Part shown: one piece after another, positions 6,096-7,360 of the stretch
How the letters are laid out: the number at the start of each line of letters is the position of its first letter
Numbering within the stretch: position 1 is the stretch's first letter
Assembly (NCBI GenBank): GCA_012797725.1
Contig: JAAZON010000625.1
Span: 1-7,360, forward strand
DNA: 7,360 nucleotides
From: SAR324 cluster bacterium
Lineage (GTDB): Bacteria > Bdellovibrionota > UBA2361 > JAAZON01
Direction of reading: 5' to 3'
Notes under the pieces: model-generated
What the model was told of the DNA's origin: nothing
Databases searched by the model: none
The model's input: the letters and a program-made list of their open reading frames with translations, nothing else
Translations under genes and position numbers: made by a program

Positions 6096-7360
6096 ATGGG
6101 ATTTGATTTAAATTCAATCATCAATCAAATTGGTCGCGACAAAGGCATTAGCAGAGAGTCTTTGATAGAGGCCATTGAATCTGCAATGCTTTCAGCGGCA
6201 CGAAAGCATTACGGGCATAACCTGATACTTGAGACGACTTATGATCCAGATACTGGAGAGATTGAGGTTATTCAGTTTAAGACCGTAGTTGACAGAGTGG
6301 AGGATCCGTCGACTCAGGTTTCCTTGGAAGAAGCACGTCGCGAATTCGATCCGGAAGCTATGCTTGGAGACGAGTTGGGTAAAAAGCTTCCTACAGAGGC
6401 ACTTGGAAGAATCGCTGCGCAAACTGCGAAACAAGTTATCATTCAAAAAGTTAGAGATGCAGAACGACATGCGATCTTTGAAGAATTTAAAGATAGTAGG
6501 GGGGATCTTGTAAATGGCATAGTTCAGCGTTCTGAGAAGGGTGGAGCCCTAGTTGTGAACCTGGGTAGAACTGAGGCGATTCTTCCTAAGAGAGAACAAA
6601 TATCTCGTGAACGTTATAGGCAGAATGACAGGCTTAGAGCCATGATTCTCGAAATTGATCCATCTGCAAGAGGGCCGCAAATCGTCTTGACTCGAAGCCA
6701 CCCTGATTTTCTTCGCAAGCTGTTTGGTGTTGAGGTTCCTGAGATTAATGAAGGTACCATCGAAATTAAATCAGTTGCGCGTGAGCCAGGTGTACGGGCA
6801 AAGGTTGCTGTGCACTCAACTGATCCGGCAATCGATCCCGTTGGGGCATGTGTTGGGATCAAAGGATCTCGTGTCCAAGCTGTCGTTCAGGAACTTAGGG
6901 GTGAAAAGATAGACATTGTACCTTGGACCGCAGACGATCCTTCCTTTGTTGCAAGAGCATTGCAGCCTGCTGAAGTGAGCCGTGTGGTTTTGGACGAAGA
7001 AGCACATACCATGGAAGTAATTGTTGCCGACGATCAGCTTTCGCAGGCAATTGGGCGTGGAGGTGTTAATGTGAAACTTGCCAGCAAGCTTAGTGGATGG
7101 AAGATTGATGTTCGTAGTGTGAGTATGGCTGAGGAGGAATCAAAGAGAGCGAGAGCCTCACTTGGTTCGATTCCTGGTATTGAGTTTACATATGCGGAAC
7201 TTCTGTTCCAAGTTGGATTCCGTAGTGCCAGAGAAGTGGCGGATGCCTCGGTCGATGACTTACTGGAAGTTGATGGGATACCAGAGGATGCAGCTGAAAA
7301 GATCCTTAAGGCAGCCAGAGACTATGTAGCGACTTTGCCTGAAGATGCTGAAACGGCTGA
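6096..7360 (+). CDS. nusA: Transcription termination/antitermination factor NusA (3' end beyond window)
   Basis: NusA binds RNA polymerase and nascent RNA and governs pausing, intrinsic termination and antitermination. I translated 421 codons with no stop before the window edge. The RNA-polymerase-binding N-terminal domain covers about 1-130, including LPTEALGRIAAQTAKQV (98-114). An S1 domain follows at 136-200 (LVNGIVQRSEKGG to GPQIVLTRSHPDFL). KH1 has its GxxG as GIKG (254-257) followed by GEKIDIVPW (269-277). KH2 has AIGRGGVNVKLASKLSGWKIDV (318-339), with GRGG as its GxxG. A helix-hairpin-helix-like segment lies at about 370-410 (VDGIPEDAAEKIL), as in many NusA proteins longer than the Bacillus type. 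GGAG (6085-6088) sits 7 nt before the ATG, a good ribosome-binding site. At most a short acidic tail or further small domains remain outside the window. infB is the expected next gene. Confidence 0.97.
   Translation, partial: MGFDLNSIINQIGRDKGISRESLIEAIESAMLSAARKHYGHNLILETTYDPDTGEIEVIQFKTVVDRVEDPSTQVSLEEARREFDPEAMLGDELGKKLPTEALGRIAAQTAKQVIIQKVRDAERHAIFEEFKDSRGDLVNGIVQRSEKGGALVVNLGRTEAILPKREQISRERYRQNDRLRAMILEIDPSARGPQIVLTRSHPDFLRKLFGVEVPEINEGTIEIKSVAREPGVRAKVAVHSTDPAIDPVGACVGIKGSRVQAVVQELRGEKIDIVPWTADDPSFVARALQPAEVSRVVLDEEAHTMEVIVADDQLSQAIGRGGVNVKLASKLSGWKIDVRSVSMAEEESKRARASLGSIPGIEFTYAELLFQVGFRSAREVADASVDDLLEVDGIPEDAAEKILKAARDYVATLPEDAETA

Noticed and set aside
6289..6912. Short plus- and minus-strand frames inside nusA
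   Set aside because: The nusA frame runs unbroken from 6096 to the window edge with S1 and KH motifs, so these are shadows.
1..7360. Defence system, mobile element or CRISPR array
   Set aside because: No repeat-spacer pattern, transposase, integrase, terminal inverted repeats or recognised immunity domains are present; the genes are ordinary chromosomal ones.

Overview
The window comes from a bacterial chromosome and is mostly housekeeping sequence. The genes are tightly packed, Shine-Dalgarno motifs are visible before several of them, and the LepA, RimP and NusA proteins have ordinary bacterial architecture. Wording in NusA (for example LPTEALGRIAAQTAKQV and GEKIDIVPW) and in LepA resembles sequences I remember from Deltaproteobacteria in the broad sense and related lineages. 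That placement is an impression and was not computed. Base composition is moderate in coding DNA and clearly AT-rich between about 5172 and 5450.

Left block, plus strand (1-3760): the C-terminal end of a UDP-glucuronate decarboxylase-like protein, cut by the window edge; a complete GalE-like extended SDR sugar-nucleotide epimerase; lepA (elongation factor 4), which I start at a GTG inside the end of the epimerase gene (11-nt overlap); and a PPP-family metallophosphatase 32 nt after lepA. Spacings of 1, -11 and 32 nt, with no convincing terminator between genes, suggest one transcription unit. It joins cell-surface sugar precursor synthesis to a translation factor and a phosphatase.

Middle block, minus strand (3834-5171): a secreted trypsin-fold serine protease with a signal peptide, a readable His-Asp-Ser triad, a helical region of unknown role and two C-terminal membrane helices. 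It converges on the phosphatase across a 73-nt gap and diverges from rimP.

Right block, plus strand (5172-7360): a 438-nt gene-free, AT-rich stretch, then rimP (ribosome maturation) and nusA (transcription elongation and termination factor, running off the window edge). This is the start of the conserved rimP-nusA-(infB) cluster; infB itself is not in view. The stretch before rimP holds a candidate promoter, a near-perfect intrinsic terminator (8-bp stem plus six Ts) and mutually exclusive downstream hairpins. This is the most interesting part of the window: it looks like either an attenuated leader of the rimP-nusA operon or a separate small RNA of about 80 nt. I found no tRNA, rRNA, CRISPR array, insertion sequence or recognisable defence system.
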